Part shown: positions 35,176 to 43,862 of the stretch, piece after piece
Position numbering within the stretch: position 1 is the stretch's first letter
Layout of the letters: each line of letters opens with the position of its first letter
Made by a program: the position numbers and the translations under genes
DNA from: Leucobacter exalbidus
Lineage (GTDB): Bacteria > Actinomycetota > Actinomycetes > Actinomycetales > Microbacteriaceae
NCBI RefSeq assembly: GCF_017834145.1
Contig: NZ_JAFIDA010000001.1
Coordinates: 2,480,001 to 2,544,000 of the forward strand
Direction: 5' to 3'
DNA length: 64,000 nt
The notes under the pieces: model-generated
The model's database searches: none
The model's input: the letters and a program-made list of their open reading frames with translations, nothing else
Told to the model about the DNA's origin: nothing

Positions 35176-35784
35176 TTGAAGATTCGGATCGCCTCATCTA
35201 TTGCTCTCGCTGCTGCGCTCGCGCTCGGCGCGACCGGATGCAGCCTGATCGCGCCCCAGGGCACGCTTGAGCCTTATGCGCCCAGTGACGGTGTAGAAGT
35301 CACCATTGAGGGCGTTGATGTACGCAACTTGATGCTCATCGCTGACGAAAGCGGTGAAAACTTCAATGTGGTGTTCACCGCGTACAACCGCACTGGCGCA
35401 GACAGCGACGTCACCATGACGTTCGTGACTGAGGATTCAGAGACCGCTAGCGCCTCGTTCGTTCTGCCCGAGGGCACGACCGCGTTCGGTAACCCCGCAG
35501 CGCCCGAGACGCCGGTGCTCGTGTCGATCCCCGATCTGGTGATCGGTTCGACCATCAACGCGTACTTCCAGGTGGAAGGCGCTGCTGAGGCCGAGCACAA
35601 GGTTCCCGTGCTTGATGGCACGCTGGCCGAGTACCAGGATTACGTGCTGCCCGCAGACTTCTCGAAGTCGGCAGACACCACGAAGGCTGAGCTGCAGGCT
35701 GCTGCAGAAGAGGCTGCGGCATCGCAGTCGAAGATCGGCGACGACACCAAGGGTGAAGAGACCGACGAGAAGTCGGCTAACTAG
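35176..35784 (+). CDS. Predicted lipoprotein, unknown function
   Basis: 202 residues from TTG 35176, chosen because GGAGGA is 6 nt upstream and it puts a clean signal peptide first: MKIRIASSIALAAALALGATGC, lipidated at Cys22. The mature part has two Ig-like stretches (VEVTIEGVDVRNLMLIADESG, NFNVVFTAYNRTGADSDVTMTF), suggesting a copper-chaperone- or DUF461-like beta fold, but no metal motif is seen. The C-terminus is an Ala/Glu/Lys-rich tail. It is divergent from carD; both promoters fall in 35010-35175. Confidence 0.75.
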   Translation: MKIRIASSIALAAALALGATGCSLIAPQGTLEPYAPSDGVEVTIEGVDVRNLMLIADESGENFNVVFTAYNRTGADSDVTMTFVTEDSETASASFVLPEGTTAFGNPAAPETPVLVSIPDLVIGSTINAYFQVEGAAEAEHKVPVLDGTLAEYQDYVLPADFSKSADTTKAELQAAAEEAAASQSKIGDDTKGEETDEKSAN

Positions 35785-35818
35785 TCACCTGCGGTTCGGC
35801 TCACGCCGAACGCACACC

Positions 35819-35848
35819 AAAAACGCCCCGGGAGACCGGGGCGTTTTT
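35819..35848 (+). terminator. Terminator after the lipoprotein gene
   Basis: AAAAACGCCCCGG (35819-35831), loop GAGA, CCGGGGCGTTTTT (35836-35848). Confidence 0.9.
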
Positions 35849-35933
35849 CGTATCTGCACGCGGGTGATGCCCCGCGCAGGCCGACCGATAGGTCGTTCGG
35901 GCCACCCAGCACGCGCTGGGCGACCCGTGGGCG

Positions 35934-36638
35934 CTAGCCGAAGCGGTAACCCACCCCGCGTACGGTTGAGATGAGGCGCGGCTCTGACGGGGCCTCCTCG
36001 ATCCGGGCCCGAATGCGCTTGATGTGTACATCGAGCGTCTTCGTATCGCCGTAATAATTGCTGCCCCACACCCGGTCGATCAGCTGACCGCGGGTGAGCA
36101 CGCGGCCCGAGTGGCGCATCAGAATTTCGAGCAGTTCGAACTCGCGCAGCGGCATTGCGGTCTCGTCGCCGCGCACGAGCACCGTGTGGCGTTCGACATC
36201 GAGCTTGATGCCGAGCTCATCGAGCACGAGCGTGTCGGCGGGGTCTTCGGGCTCAGGCTCGGGGGCAGCGCTTGCTGCCCCGCGCCGCAGCGCCGAACGC
36301 ACCCGCGCGAGCAGCTCACGCGTCGAATAGGGCTTCGTGATGTAGTCGTCGGCGCCCAATTCGAGGCCCACGACAATGTCAATCTCGCTGTCCTTGGCGG
36401 TCAGCATGATGATGGGCACCTGCGACTTCTGGCGAATGCCGCGGCACACCTCGGTGCCCGGCACATTCGGCAGCATCAGATCGAGCAATACGAGATCGGG
36501 GTTGTGCTCGCCAAACAGCGTGAGTGCGCTGGCGCCGTCACCCGCTACGGTCACGCGGTATCCCTCGCGCTCAAGCAGATAGGCGAGTGGCCGTGAGATG
36601 GACTCTTCGTCTTCGACGAGGAGAATGTGCTGAGCCAC
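35934..36638 (-). CDS. regX3: Phosphate-type response regulator RegX3
   Basis: OmpR/PhoB-family regulator, partner of SenX3. 234 residues. Receiver domain with phospho-acceptor Asp53 (LVLLDLMLPNVPG), switch residues in IIMLTAKDSE and ADDYITKPYSTREL; an Ala/Pro/Glu linker; then a winged-helix DNA-binding domain (REFELLEILMRHSGRVLTRGQLIDRVWG, KTLDVHIKRIRARI, ISTVRGVGYRFG). GTG 36638 follows GAAAGGACCCCC, and overlaps the senX3 stop by one base. The PHO box before phoU is its likely target. Confidence 0.95.
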   Translation of the reverse strand: MAQHILLVEDEESISRPLAYLLEREGYRVTVAGDGASALTLFGEHNPDLVLLDLMLPNVPGTEVCRGIRQKSQVPIIMLTAKDSEIDIVVGLELGADDYITKPYSTRELLARVRSALRRGAASAAPEPEPEDPADTLVLDELGIKLDVERHTVLVRGDETAMPLREFELLEILMRHSGRVLTRGQLIDRVWGSNYYGDTKTLDVHIKRIRARIEEAPSEPRLISTVRGVGYRFG

Positions 36639-37864
36639 TATCGGGGGTCCTTTCGGTCAGAAACGAGGGTGGACGGCGGGGCTTCGGTGAGAACACCCAG
36701 CGTACGCTTCACCTTCTTTTTTGCGCGCTTGCGTCGATCTTCTGCCGCATCGTGCAGTGGAAACGTGAGTGAAAAACTTGAGCCAACGCCGGGCTGTGAC
36801 CAGACGTCAACATCGCCGCCGTGCGCGCGCATCGTGTGCCGCGTAATGCTGAGGCCGAGCCCCGTGCCGCCGGCGTCGCGGCTGCGGGCCTCATCGACGC
36901 GGTAGAAGCGCTCGAAGATGCGCGCGAGGTTTTCGCCCGCGATGCCCTCACCCTGATCGGTGACGGTCACCACGAAACGCTTCTTCTCAAACGCCATGCC
37001 CACGCCCACCCGCTCGCCCTCGGGGGAGTGCCTGATCGCGTTGCTCAAGAGGTTGGCGACCGCCGCCGCGAGGGCGGCGGGGCGGCCCATCAGGCTGGCA
37101 TCGCGCTCGGTATCGAGGGCATCTGTGATCACCAGCGTGACGCCGCGCTGCTCGGCGAGCGCACGATGCGCGTCAACCTCCTGCCGCACGAGCGGGCGCA
37201 GTTTAACGCGTTCGCGGTCTTCGGGGCGCAGCGCCGATTGCGCCTCTGAGAGCTGAATAATGTCGCGCGAGAGTGAACCGAGCCGGCGCGACTCCTTCAC
37301 AAGAGTGTTAGAGAACTCGCGCACGATCTCGGGATCCTCTGCCGCCTGCTGCACGGCCTCTGCGAGCAGCCCAATTGCCGCAATGGGGGTCTTGAGCTCG
37401 TGGCTGACGTTGGCGATGAAGTCACGACGCATGGAGTTCACGCGCTGTTCTTCCCCCAAATCCAATGCGAGCACCACCACAAAGCGGCGCTGCAGCCGAA
37501 ACAGGTGAGTGCGCACATTGTCTGTGTGGTCGGCCGGATCGGGCTCATGGGTGTCGGGAACACCCGACGACATCACCCGGCGAACGCGTGCGAGAAAGGA
37601 AGGGGAGCCGAGCTCGTCATCGCTCAGATTACGTTCTTGGCGGGCCGTGGCGTTTGCATACACCGTGGTGAGTGAGGAGTCGAGAATCACCGCGAACGCG
37701 TCGATCTCGTCGAGCAGAATGGTCACCACTTCAGGGAGTTCGGGGCGCATCTCTTGGGCCCGCATGCGGCCCGCTTGCCTGGCACCAATGACGCCCATCG
37801 TGGCACCAACGCCGATGGCAGCCCCAAGGGCGGTTCCTGCAAGCACAAGGGCAGTGGGATCCAT
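36638..37864 (-). CDS. senX3: Sensor histidine kinase SenX3
   Basis: Phosphate-responsive membrane kinase. 408 residues. One clear membrane helix at residues 4-27 (TALVLAGTALGAAIGVGATMGVI), a PAS-like region (50-140), HisKA with His155 in FIANVSHELKTPIAAIGLLAEAV, and HATPase motifs NLLSNAIRHSP, VTDQGEGIAGENLARIFERFYR and GGTGLGLSITRHTMRAHGG. ATG 37864 is 7 nt from TACGAT (37877-37872), so it may be leaderless, although AAGG is also present. First gene of senX3-regX3; divergent from phoU. Confidence 0.95.
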   Translation of the reverse strand: MDPTALVLAGTALGAAIGVGATMGVIGARQAGRMRAQEMRPELPEVVTILLDEIDAFAVILDSSLTTVYANATARQERNLSDDELGSPSFLARVRRVMSSGVPDTHEPDPADHTDNVRTHLFRLQRRFVVVLALDLGEEQRVNSMRRDFIANVSHELKTPIAAIGLLAEAVQQAAEDPEIVREFSNTLVKESRRLGSLSRDIIQLSEAQSALRPEDRERVKLRPLVRQEVDAHRALAEQRGVTLVITDALDTERDASLMGRPAALAAAVANLLSNAIRHSPEGERVGVGMAFEKKRFVVTVTDQGEGIAGENLARIFERFYRVDEARSRDAGGTGLGLSITRHTMRAHGGDVDVWSQPGVGSSFSLTFPLHDAAEDRRKRAKKKVKRTLGVLTEAPPSTLVSDRKDPR

Positions 37865-37904
37865 GATCCTTATCGTAGGGGGCAGGGCATGCTTGATAGG
37901 TGAA

Positions 37905-37922
37905 GTTCAACTGTTGTTCACC
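37905..37922 (+). promoter_or_regulatory. Candidate PHO box upstream of phoU
   Basis: Direct repeat GTTCAAC (37905-37911), TGTT, GTTCACC (37916-37922). The 11-nt period and the GTTCACC core are those of actinobacterial PhoP/RegX3 boxes. A TACGGT -10 candidate follows at 37934-37939. The box also lies between the divergent senX3 and phoU, so both may be controlled. Confidence 0.7.
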
Positions 37923-38027
37923 TCCTGGTGCGGTACGGTTTACCCGCACCAATCACACTTGTGGGGGCGGTGATTTTTTGCGGGCTTCCGCATGAGTGGC
38001 CGCCGCCCAATTTGAAAGGAATTCTGA

Positions 38028-38669
38028 ATGCGCGAGGTATTTCAGCAGTCGCTGGCCGAGGTGCAGGAGCGCCTGGTCGATATCGCTGAGCTGGTCGAAA
38101 CTTCGATCGCTGATGCGACGGGCGCGTTCGGTGGGTCTGATGTGACCCGGGCCGAGAGCGTGATTGACGGCATCGAACGCATCGAGGAGCTCGCCGCCGA
38201 GCTCGACGAACTGGCGATCGATATTCTCGCCAGGCAGCAGCCGGTCGCCTCTGACCTGCGGCTCGTGGTGGGCGCACTGCGCATGAGTTCATCGCTCGAG
38301 CGCATGGGCGATCTCGCCCAGCACATCGCTCAGCTGGCGCGCTACCGCTACCCCGAGAGTGCCATCCCTGAGGGGCTCTCGAAGACGTTTGTGCGCATGG
38401 GAGCACTCGATGTGAAGATGGCCGGCCTCATCGTTGAGCTGCTGCGCGACCAAGACTCCAGCCTCATCGACAAGGTGCGCGATATGGACGCCGATCTTGA
38501 TGAACTGCACGCCAAGGTGTTCGAAAAGGTGCTCAGTGACAAGCTGGCCAACAACCCCACCGGGGTCGTCGATGCCACGCTCGGTAGTCGATACCACGAG
38601 CGCTTTGGTGACCACGCGGTGAAGGTCGCCAAGCAGATGCAGTACTTCTTGAGTGGTTCACTCGACTAA
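38028..38669 (+). CDS. phoU: Phosphate signalling regulator PhoU
   Basis: Links the Pst transporter to the SenX3 kinase and represses it when phosphate is plentiful. 213 residues, all helical, two PhoU repeats. MREVFQQSLAEVQERLVDI, the first-repeat metal motif ELDELAIDILARQQPVASDLRLV and the second-repeat DADLDELHAKVFEKV, ending with RYHERFGDHAVKVAKQMQYFL. Good ribosome-binding site (GAAAGGAA). Monocistronic; no pst genes in the window. Confidence 0.95.
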   Translation: MREVFQQSLAEVQERLVDIAELVETSIADATGAFGGSDVTRAESVIDGIERIEELAAELDELAIDILARQQPVASDLRLVVGALRMSSSLERMGDLAQHIAQLARYRYPESAIPEGLSKTFVRMGALDVKMAGLIVELLRDQDSSLIDKVRDMDADLDELHAKVFEKVLSDKLANNPTGVVDATLGSRYHERFGDHAVKVAKQMQYFLSGSLD

Positions 38670-38713
38670 CTCGAAGCAAATTCGAGGTCACCGAAACGGG
38701 GCGACTTGAGCGG

Positions 38714-38766
38714 GCGAGGGGTCGTGGTGGTGCAGCAATTGCACCCTGCGACCCCTCGCTCTTTTC
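38714..38766 (+). terminator. phoU terminator
   Basis: GCGAGGGGTCG... (from 38714) pairs with CGACCCCTCGC (to 38759), with inner TGCA pairing, followed by TCTTTTCTT. Confidence 0.8.
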
Positions 38767-38797
38767 TTCTCACAACGAAGCGCCCACCTGGTCAAGG

Positions 38798-38812
38798 TAG
38801 GCTGTCAGGGTG
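38798..38812 (+). promoter_or_regulatory. Leaderless promoter of cysS
   Basis: TAGGCT (38798-38803), 6 nt, GTG start 38810; no ribosome-binding site. Confidence 0.6.
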
Positions 38813-40261
38813 AAACAACGCATCTATGACTCGCGCGCGCAAGCGCTCGTCGACTTTGCACCCCGCGAAGACGGCAAAGTGGGCATGTACGTGTGTGGGC
38901 CGACGGTTCAGTCGGCGCCGCACATCGGCCACCTCCGCAGTGCGCTGGTGTACGACCAGATGCGCCGGTGGTTTGCGGCGACGGGGCTCGATGTGACCCT
39001 GATTCGCAACGTCACCGACATTGACGACAAAATCCTCGACAATGCACGCATCGCGCAAGCCGCGGGCGGCACCGAGCAGTGGTGGGCCCTGGCCTACCGC
39101 GTGGAGCGCGAATTTACTGCGGCTTACGAGGCGCTGGGCGTGCTCGCGCCGACGTACGAACCGCGCGCCACGGCCAACATTGCCGAGATGATCACGCTGA
39201 TCGAGCAGCTCATTGAGCGCGGCCACGCATACCCTGCAGCCGACGGCTCGGCGAGCGTCTATTTCGATACGGCGAGCTGGCCGACCTATGGCGAGCTGAC
39301 GCACCAGATGCGCGACCAGATGGAAGACGCCGCTGACTCTGAGCCCGTGGGCAAGCGAGATCCGCGCGACTTCGCGCTCTGGAAGGCGTACCGCGACACC
39401 GAGCCCGAGACCGCGTCATGGGATTCCCCGTGGGGCCTAGGGCGCCCCGGCTGGCACATTGAATGCTCGGCGATGGCGACCCGCTACCTCGGCACCGAAT
39501 TTGATGTGCACGGCGGCGGGCTTGACCTGCGCTTCCCCCACCACGAGAACGAGCTCGCGCAGTCGCGTGCGGCCGGTCACGGCTTTGCCCGGCACTGGGT
39601 GCACAACGGCCTCGTGAACACGGGTGGCCAGAAGATGTCGAAGTCGCTGGGTAACTCGCTGTTCGCGAGCGACCTGCTGGCGAGCGCGCGCCCGATCGTG
39701 CTGCGCTATTTCTTGGGATCGGCGCACTACCGCTCGGTGCTCGAGTTCTCAGAGTCCTCGCTGAGCGAGGCCGCTTCAGCCTTTGAACGCATCGAGGGCT
39801 TCCTGACGCGCGCAGCAGAACAGCTCGGCGACAGCGCAGCCGTAACGCCGCAGACCGAGTCTTCCCTCGCCGATCTGCCCGCTGAATTCATCGCGGCCAT
39901 GCTCGATGATTTCGCACTGCCGCAGGCCCTCGCGGCCCTGCACGGGGCGGTGCGCGCGGGCAATACCGCGCTTGAATCCGGCGATGAGGCGGGGCTTGCG
40001 ACGCACGCCCGCGAGGTTGCCGCGATGCTAGACGTACTGGGCCTGAACCCGCGCGATGCCGCGTGGGCAGAGGGATCCGGGCCCGAAGATGCCAGCGACC
40101 GCAGCGCCCTGGGCGCGCTCGTCGAGGCACTCATCACGCAGCGCGCCGAGGCGCGCGCACGCAAAGACTTCGCTGAGAGCGATGCGATTCGCGACCGTCT
40201 GCTTGACGCAGGAATCGCGCTGGAAGACACACCCAAACAAACCCGTTGGAGCCTGACATGA
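38810..40261 (+). CDS. cysS: Cysteinyl-tRNA synthetase
   Basis: Charges tRNA-Cys. 483 residues. Zinc Cys29 in [13 protein letters not shown] at 38-41, the zinc ligand and substrate region [10 protein letters not shown] and HHENELAQS, and KMSKSLGN near residue 275. Full-length, with the usual helical C-terminus. Its Met-ATG neighbour rlmB overlaps by 4 bp. This cysS-rlmB pair follows ispF in mycobacteria; here phosphate genes intervene. Confidence 0.97.
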   Translation: MKQRIYDSRAQALVDFAPREDGKVGMYVCGPTVQSAPHIGHLRSALVYDQMRRWFAATGLDVTLIRNVTDIDDKILDNARIAQAAGGTEQWWALAYRVEREFTAAYEALGVLAPTYEPRATANIAEMITLIEQLIERGHAYPAADGSASVYFDTASWPTYGELTHQMRDQMEDAADSEPVGKRDPRDFALWKAYRDTEPETASWDSPWGLGRPGWHIECSAMATRYLGTEFDVHGGGLDLRFPHHENELAQSRAAGHGFARHWVHNGLVNTGGQKMSKSLGNSLFASDLLASARPIVLRYFLGSAHYRSVLEFSESSLSEAASAFERIEGFLTRAAEQLGDSAAVTPQTESSLADLPAEFIAAMLDDFALPQALAALHGAVRAGNTALESGDEAGLATHAREVAAMLDVLGLNPRDAAWAEGSGPEDASDRSALGALVEALITQRAEARARKDFAESDAIRDRLLDAGIALEDTPKQTRWSLT

Positions 40262-41292
40262 GTAACAAGAGCAACCGAACCGGCGCCGTGCGCAAGAAGG
40301 GCCTCGGCAAGGCAGTCGGCTCAGGCGGGCAGGGGCGCCAGGCGCTCGAGGGCCGCGGCCCCACGCCGAAGGCAATCGAACGCCCGTACCACCCCGCTGC
40401 AAAGGCAAAAGCTGCGCAGGATCGCTACACGGCGGCCAAGGAACGCTACGCAGCCCGCACCGGCCGTGCCCCCGAGCGCAGCCGCAGTGGCGGCGGCGGC
40501 CGTGACAAGCCCGAGTTCGAGCTGGTCACCGGCCGCAACTCGGTGCTCGAGGCACTGCGCGCGAAGATCCCCGGTAAGACGCTGTACATCGCGGCACGCG
40601 TCGAGATGGATGATCGCATGCGCGAAATCATGCGCCTCGCGACGAACCGTCAGATGGCAGTGCTCGAGATCATGCGCCCAGAAATGGACCGCATGGTTGA
40701 CCGCGACGCCGTGCACCAGGGCGTTGTGCTGAAGGTGCCGCCGATGGAATACTCCAACCCCATGGAGGTTCTCGACGAGGTCATCGAGCGCGGCGAGGTG
40801 CCCCTGTTCGTGGCACTCGACGGCATCACCGACCCCCGCAACCTGGGCGCGATCATTCGCTCGACCGGTGCATTTGGCGGCCAGGCCGTCATCGTGCCCC
40901 AGCGTCGTTCGGCGAGCCTGAACTCGGCCGCATGGAAGACGTCAGCGGGCGCCGCTGCGCGTATTCCCGTGGCGATGGCCTCGAACCTGACGGCCACGCT
41001 GAAGGAATTCAAGAAGCAGGGCGTCTTCGTAATTGGCCTTGACGGCGGCGGCGACCTCGATCTGCCCGGCCTCGCGCTGGCTGATCGCCCGCTCGTTATC
41101 GTGATTGGCAGCGAGGGCAAGGGCCTGTCGCGTCTCGTCACCGAGCACTGCGATGCGATTGTCTCGATTCCGATTCAGGCGGTCACCGAATCGCTGAACG
41201 CCGGCATCGCGGCAAGCGTGGCGCTCTACGAGGTTTCGAAGCTGCGCGCAGAAGGTGCAGCCAAGGCTGCAGCCGCGGTCACCAGCAAGTAA
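40258..41292 (+). CDS. rlmB: 23S rRNA (guanosine-2'-O-)-methyltransferase RlmB
   Basis: SpoU/TrmH-class enzyme that methylates G2251 of 23S rRNA with SAM. 344 residues from ATG 40258, overlapping the cysS stop. Residues 1-85 are a basic, disordered extension ([19 protein letters not shown]); a substrate-binding domain begins at [13 protein letters not shown]; the SPOUT domain has [40 protein letters not shown] and [22 protein letters not shown] (knot motifs 1-3). Confidence 0.93.
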   Translation: MSNKSNRTGAVRKKGLGKAVGSGGQGRQALEGRGPTPKAIERPYHPAAKAKAAQDRYTAAKERYAARTGRAPERSRSGGGGRDKPEFELVTGRNSVLEALRAKIPGKTLYIAARVEMDDRMREIMRLATNRQMAVLEIMRPEMDRMVDRDAVHQGVVLKVPPMEYSNPMEVLDEVIERGEVPLFVALDGITDPRNLGAIIRSTGAFGGQAVIVPQRRSASLNSAAWKTSAGAAARIPVAMASNLTATLKEFKKQGVFVIGLDGGGDLDLPGLALADRPLVIVIGSEGKGLSRLVTEHCDAIVSIPIQAVTESLNAGIAASVALYEVSKLRAEGAAKAAAAVTSK

Positions 41293-41328
41293 CCAGATAT
41301 TCAGCGCTGCCCACTCGGGCGGCGTGCA

Positions 41329-41358
41329 AAACGGCAGTGCCCCAGGGCACTGCCGTTT
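41329..41358. terminator. Convergent terminator (rlmB / Rv3235-family gene)
   Basis: Perfect 13-bp stem AAACGGCAGTGCC (41329-41341), loop CCAG, right arm 41346-41358. Confidence 0.88.
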
Positions 41359-41370
41359 GTATTGGTGGCC

Positions 41371-41949
41371 CTACATCACCACCAGTTCGGTGATGCGCCA
41401 CCGGCGGTCGCGATACTCCAGTCGCATGGCGACGGGGTGGGTGCGCGGTTCGGCATAGAGCGAGACAGCGGCCTCGATCACGTGCGGCACCGGCCGATCA
41501 ATGTGCACGGGGCCGGGGGTCGCCACCACAAGGCGGTCATCGCAGTACAGGGTGCGCCGCTCGGTGCGGGCGGCCCGGCGTTCATGCAGGGCATCGGCGA
41601 CCCGCGGCGTGATCCACGCGGCGAGCTGCCCGACCGAGCGCACCCCCTCGAGGGCTTCAAATGCATACAGGGCGAGGCGCTGCAGCACCCGGGGTGCGGG
41701 GGCCGGCACATCGGCGGCGGCGCTCGTATCGACGGCGACCTGGTTCGCGTGCCGGTCAAAGTCTTCGACCGGGCGCAGGTGCGGGTGCGGTGTGCGCTTC
41801 GCTGCGCTGGTGATGCTGGTGACCCCGCTCGGCGTGCGGCGGGGGCCGGGTCTGCCCGGTGGATCGGAATCAGCAGGCAAGGCCGAGCTGAGGGAGCGTT
41901 CACCTCGATCTGCATAGTCGCTGTGGTGCGCGTGGCTGGCGTGCGGCAT
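41371..41949 (-). CDS. Rv3235-family protein, unknown function
   Basis: 192 residues. The first ~80 are polar and disordered (His/Arg/Pro-rich). The conserved part is the C-terminal ~110 residues: PAPRVLQRLALYAFEALEGVRSVGQLAAWITPRVADAL, HIDRPVPHVIEAAVSLYAEPRTHPVAMRLEYRDRRWRITELVVM. This matches the actinobacterial Rv3235 family, usually encoded near secA or regulatory genes and of unknown biochemical role (SnoaL/NTF2-like fold is possible). GAAGGAG precedes ATG 41949. No secA is nearby. Confidence 0.75.
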   Translation of the reverse strand: MPHASHAHHSDYADRGERSLSSALPADSDPPGRPGPRRTPSGVTSITSAAKRTPHPHLRPVEDFDRHANQVAVDTSAAADVPAPAPRVLQRLALYAFEALEGVRSVGQLAAWITPRVADALHERRAARTERRTLYCDDRLVVATPGPVHIDRPVPHVIEAAVSLYAEPRTHPVAMRLEYRDRRWRITELVVM

Positions 41950-42202
41950 GGCGGTCTCCTTCGCTGTGAGCCCCCAGCAGCCTGATTCGCGTAACCCCGA
42001 ACTGACGTGAAATCGAAGACTGGCTAGGTCGTTGGAGCCCCAACGATAGGTGGCGTTGGCTCACACTCGTCAAGTAAAAAGTTGGATACTGGTCAAATTT
42101 GACGCGCCTCACACGTGTCCGTTTGCGAGAAAGTCTTGCGCGAAAGGCGGGAACAGCAGGGGTTGCGGCGCGCCCAGGTGCGACCTGAACGCCGCGGTGC
42201 TC

Positions 42203-42217
42203 TACTCTGGTGACGTG
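42203..42217 (+). promoter_or_regulatory. Leaderless promoter of pdtaS
   Basis: TACTCT (42203-42208), 6 nt, GTG start 42215; the same -10 hexamer and spacing as purM. Confidence 0.6.
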
Positions 42218-43723
42218 GCGACTTTGCGTAACCTTTCCATCAAGTATTCGACCCTCAAAGAAGAGGAGATCGAATGGCTTGAGTTTCTCGCGCTTGATTT
42301 GCAATTGCTTGCAGATCTCGCGCTCAGTGACGTGGTGCTGTGGGCTCCCACAGAAGACGGCAACTATCTCGCGATCGCGCACGCGCGCCCCGCGGGCTCG
42401 GTGACGCTGTTCTACCGCGACGTCATCGGCGACTTCTTGCGCCCCGACTGGCGCGAGCTGGTTGACGAGGCCATGGCCACCGGCCTGCCGGTGGAATCAA
42501 CCTCGCCGGCCTGGTTCGAAGAGAACCCGATGCGCCTCACCGCGCACAGCGTGAGCCGCACCGACACCGAGGGTGCCGTGTTTGGTCCGTTCGCGGTCGT
42601 CACGGTGCACTCAAGCGTGATCGATACGCAGAAGGCCTCGCGCATTGGCGCCGCCTTCCGCGAGGTCGCCGACGACCTCTTTGGCATGATCGAGGCCGGC
42701 CTGTTTCCGTCTCGCGGTAAGTCGCGCGTTGGCCAGCAGGGCGCCCCGCGCGCCTCAGATGGCCTCGTGCGCGTCAACCTCGAGGGCATCGCGACGTTTG
42801 CGAGCCCCAACACGCAGACCACCTTCAACGCACTCGGATTCCGTGACGAGATCGAGGGCGAAAACTTCAGCGAGGTGATCGCCGAGGTCGTGAAGGGCCA
42901 GTTCGACACCGACGAGTCGCAGCCGCTCGTCGCACAGGGCAAGATCGCCAAGCGCATCGAAATCGATGCCCGCGGCCGCACGGTGGCACTGCGCTCGATC
43001 CCCGTCACGCGCGACGGCCAGCGCGTCGGCGGCGTGGTGCTCACCCGCGACGTCACCGAGCTGCGCCAGCAGGCGCAAGAGCTGATCACCAAAGACGCGA
43101 CGATTCGCGAGATTCACCACCGCGTGAAGAACAACCTGCAGACCGTGGCCTCGCTGCTGCGGGTGCAGGCGCGTCGCGCCCGCAGTGAAGAGGCGAAGCA
43201 GGTGCTCGGCCAGGCAATGCGTCGCGTTGCTGCGATCGCGGTCGTGCACGACACGCTCTCGACCGGGCTGGCACAGATCGTCGACTTCGACGTGGTGTTC
43301 GCGCGCGTGCTCGGCCTCGCTGCCGAGGTAGCGAGCCTGCACGGCACGACCGTGCACCCGCACAAGGAGGGCTCGTTTGGCGAGCTCCCCTCTGAGTACG
43401 CAACGCCGCTCGCACTCGCGCTCACCGAGATCGTGACCAACGCGGTTGAGCACGGCCTCGCGGGCCGCGAGGGTGACGTCGACATCACGGCGCACCGCAC
43501 CGAAGACCGACTCTCGGTCGAGATCATCGACACCGGCACGGGGCTGCCCGGCGGCACCGTCGGCGACGGCCTCGGCACGCAGATCGTGCGCACGCTCATT
43601 GAGGGCGAGCTGGGCGGCAGCATCACCTGGGGCCCCGATGTTCGGGGCGGCACGCGCGTGGCCATTCAGATTCCGCTGCACTGGATTGCGGCGCAGACGC
43701 GCGAAATTCCGCAGGTGCAGTAA
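42215..43723 (+). CDS. pdtaS: PdtaS-type soluble sensor histidine kinase
   Basis: Cytosolic HisKA_2-family kinase; in mycobacteria PdtaS phosphorylates the RNA-binding antiterminator PdtaR. 502 residues from GTG 42215 (VATLRNLSIKYSTLKEEEIEWLEFLALDLQ); the longer open frame from 42050 is rejected. Residues 1-150 form a GAF-like domain (LSDVVLWAPTEDGNYLAIAHARP), 190-290 a PAS-like domain, then phospho-acceptor His301 in REIHHRVKNNLQTVASLLRVQARR and an ATPase with TEIVTNAVEHGLAG and GTGLPGG. No membrane helix. pdtaR and whiB1, found next to pdtaS elsewhere, are not seen here. Confidence 0.9.
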   Translation: MATLRNLSIKYSTLKEEEIEWLEFLALDLQLLADLALSDVVLWAPTEDGNYLAIAHARPAGSVTLFYRDVIGDFLRPDWRELVDEAMATGLPVESTSPAWFEENPMRLTAHSVSRTDTEGAVFGPFAVVTVHSSVIDTQKASRIGAAFREVADDLFGMIEAGLFPSRGKSRVGQQGAPRASDGLVRVNLEGIATFASPNTQTTFNALGFRDEIEGENFSEVIAEVVKGQFDTDESQPLVAQGKIAKRIEIDARGRTVALRSIPVTRDGQRVGGVVLTRDVTELRQQAQELITKDATIREIHHRVKNNLQTVASLLRVQARRARSEEAKQVLGQAMRRVAAIAVVHDTLSTGLAQIVDFDVVFARVLGLAAEVASLHGTTVHPHKEGSFGELPSEYATPLALALTEIVTNAVEHGLAGREGDVDITAHRTEDRLSVEIIDTGTGLPGGTVGDGLGTQIVRTLIEGELGGSITWGPDVRGGTRVAIQIPLHWIAAQTREIPQVQ

Positions 43724-43748
43724 CGCGGTTTCGCGCGCAATAATTCAG

Positions 43749-43785
43749 ATCCGGATCGGGCCCAGCGCCCGATCCGGATTTTTTA
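43749..43785 (+). terminator. pdtaS terminator
   Basis: 13-bp stem ATCCGGATCGGGC (43749-43761), loop CCAGC, GCCCGATCCGGAT (43767-43779), then TTTTTT. The left arm contains GATCCGGATC. Confidence 0.9.
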
Positions 43786-43862
43786 TGCCCAGTGGGCTGG
43801 TTCTGTGAAATGTTGCGTCATTTTGTTGCGGGCACCCCGGGGTGATGAAATAAGCTCACAGC

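Noticed and set aside
42050-42214. Longer start for pdtaS at 42050
   Set aside because: The extra 55 residues lack homology, and GTG 42215 sits exactly 6 nt after a TACTCT box, as at other leaderless genes.
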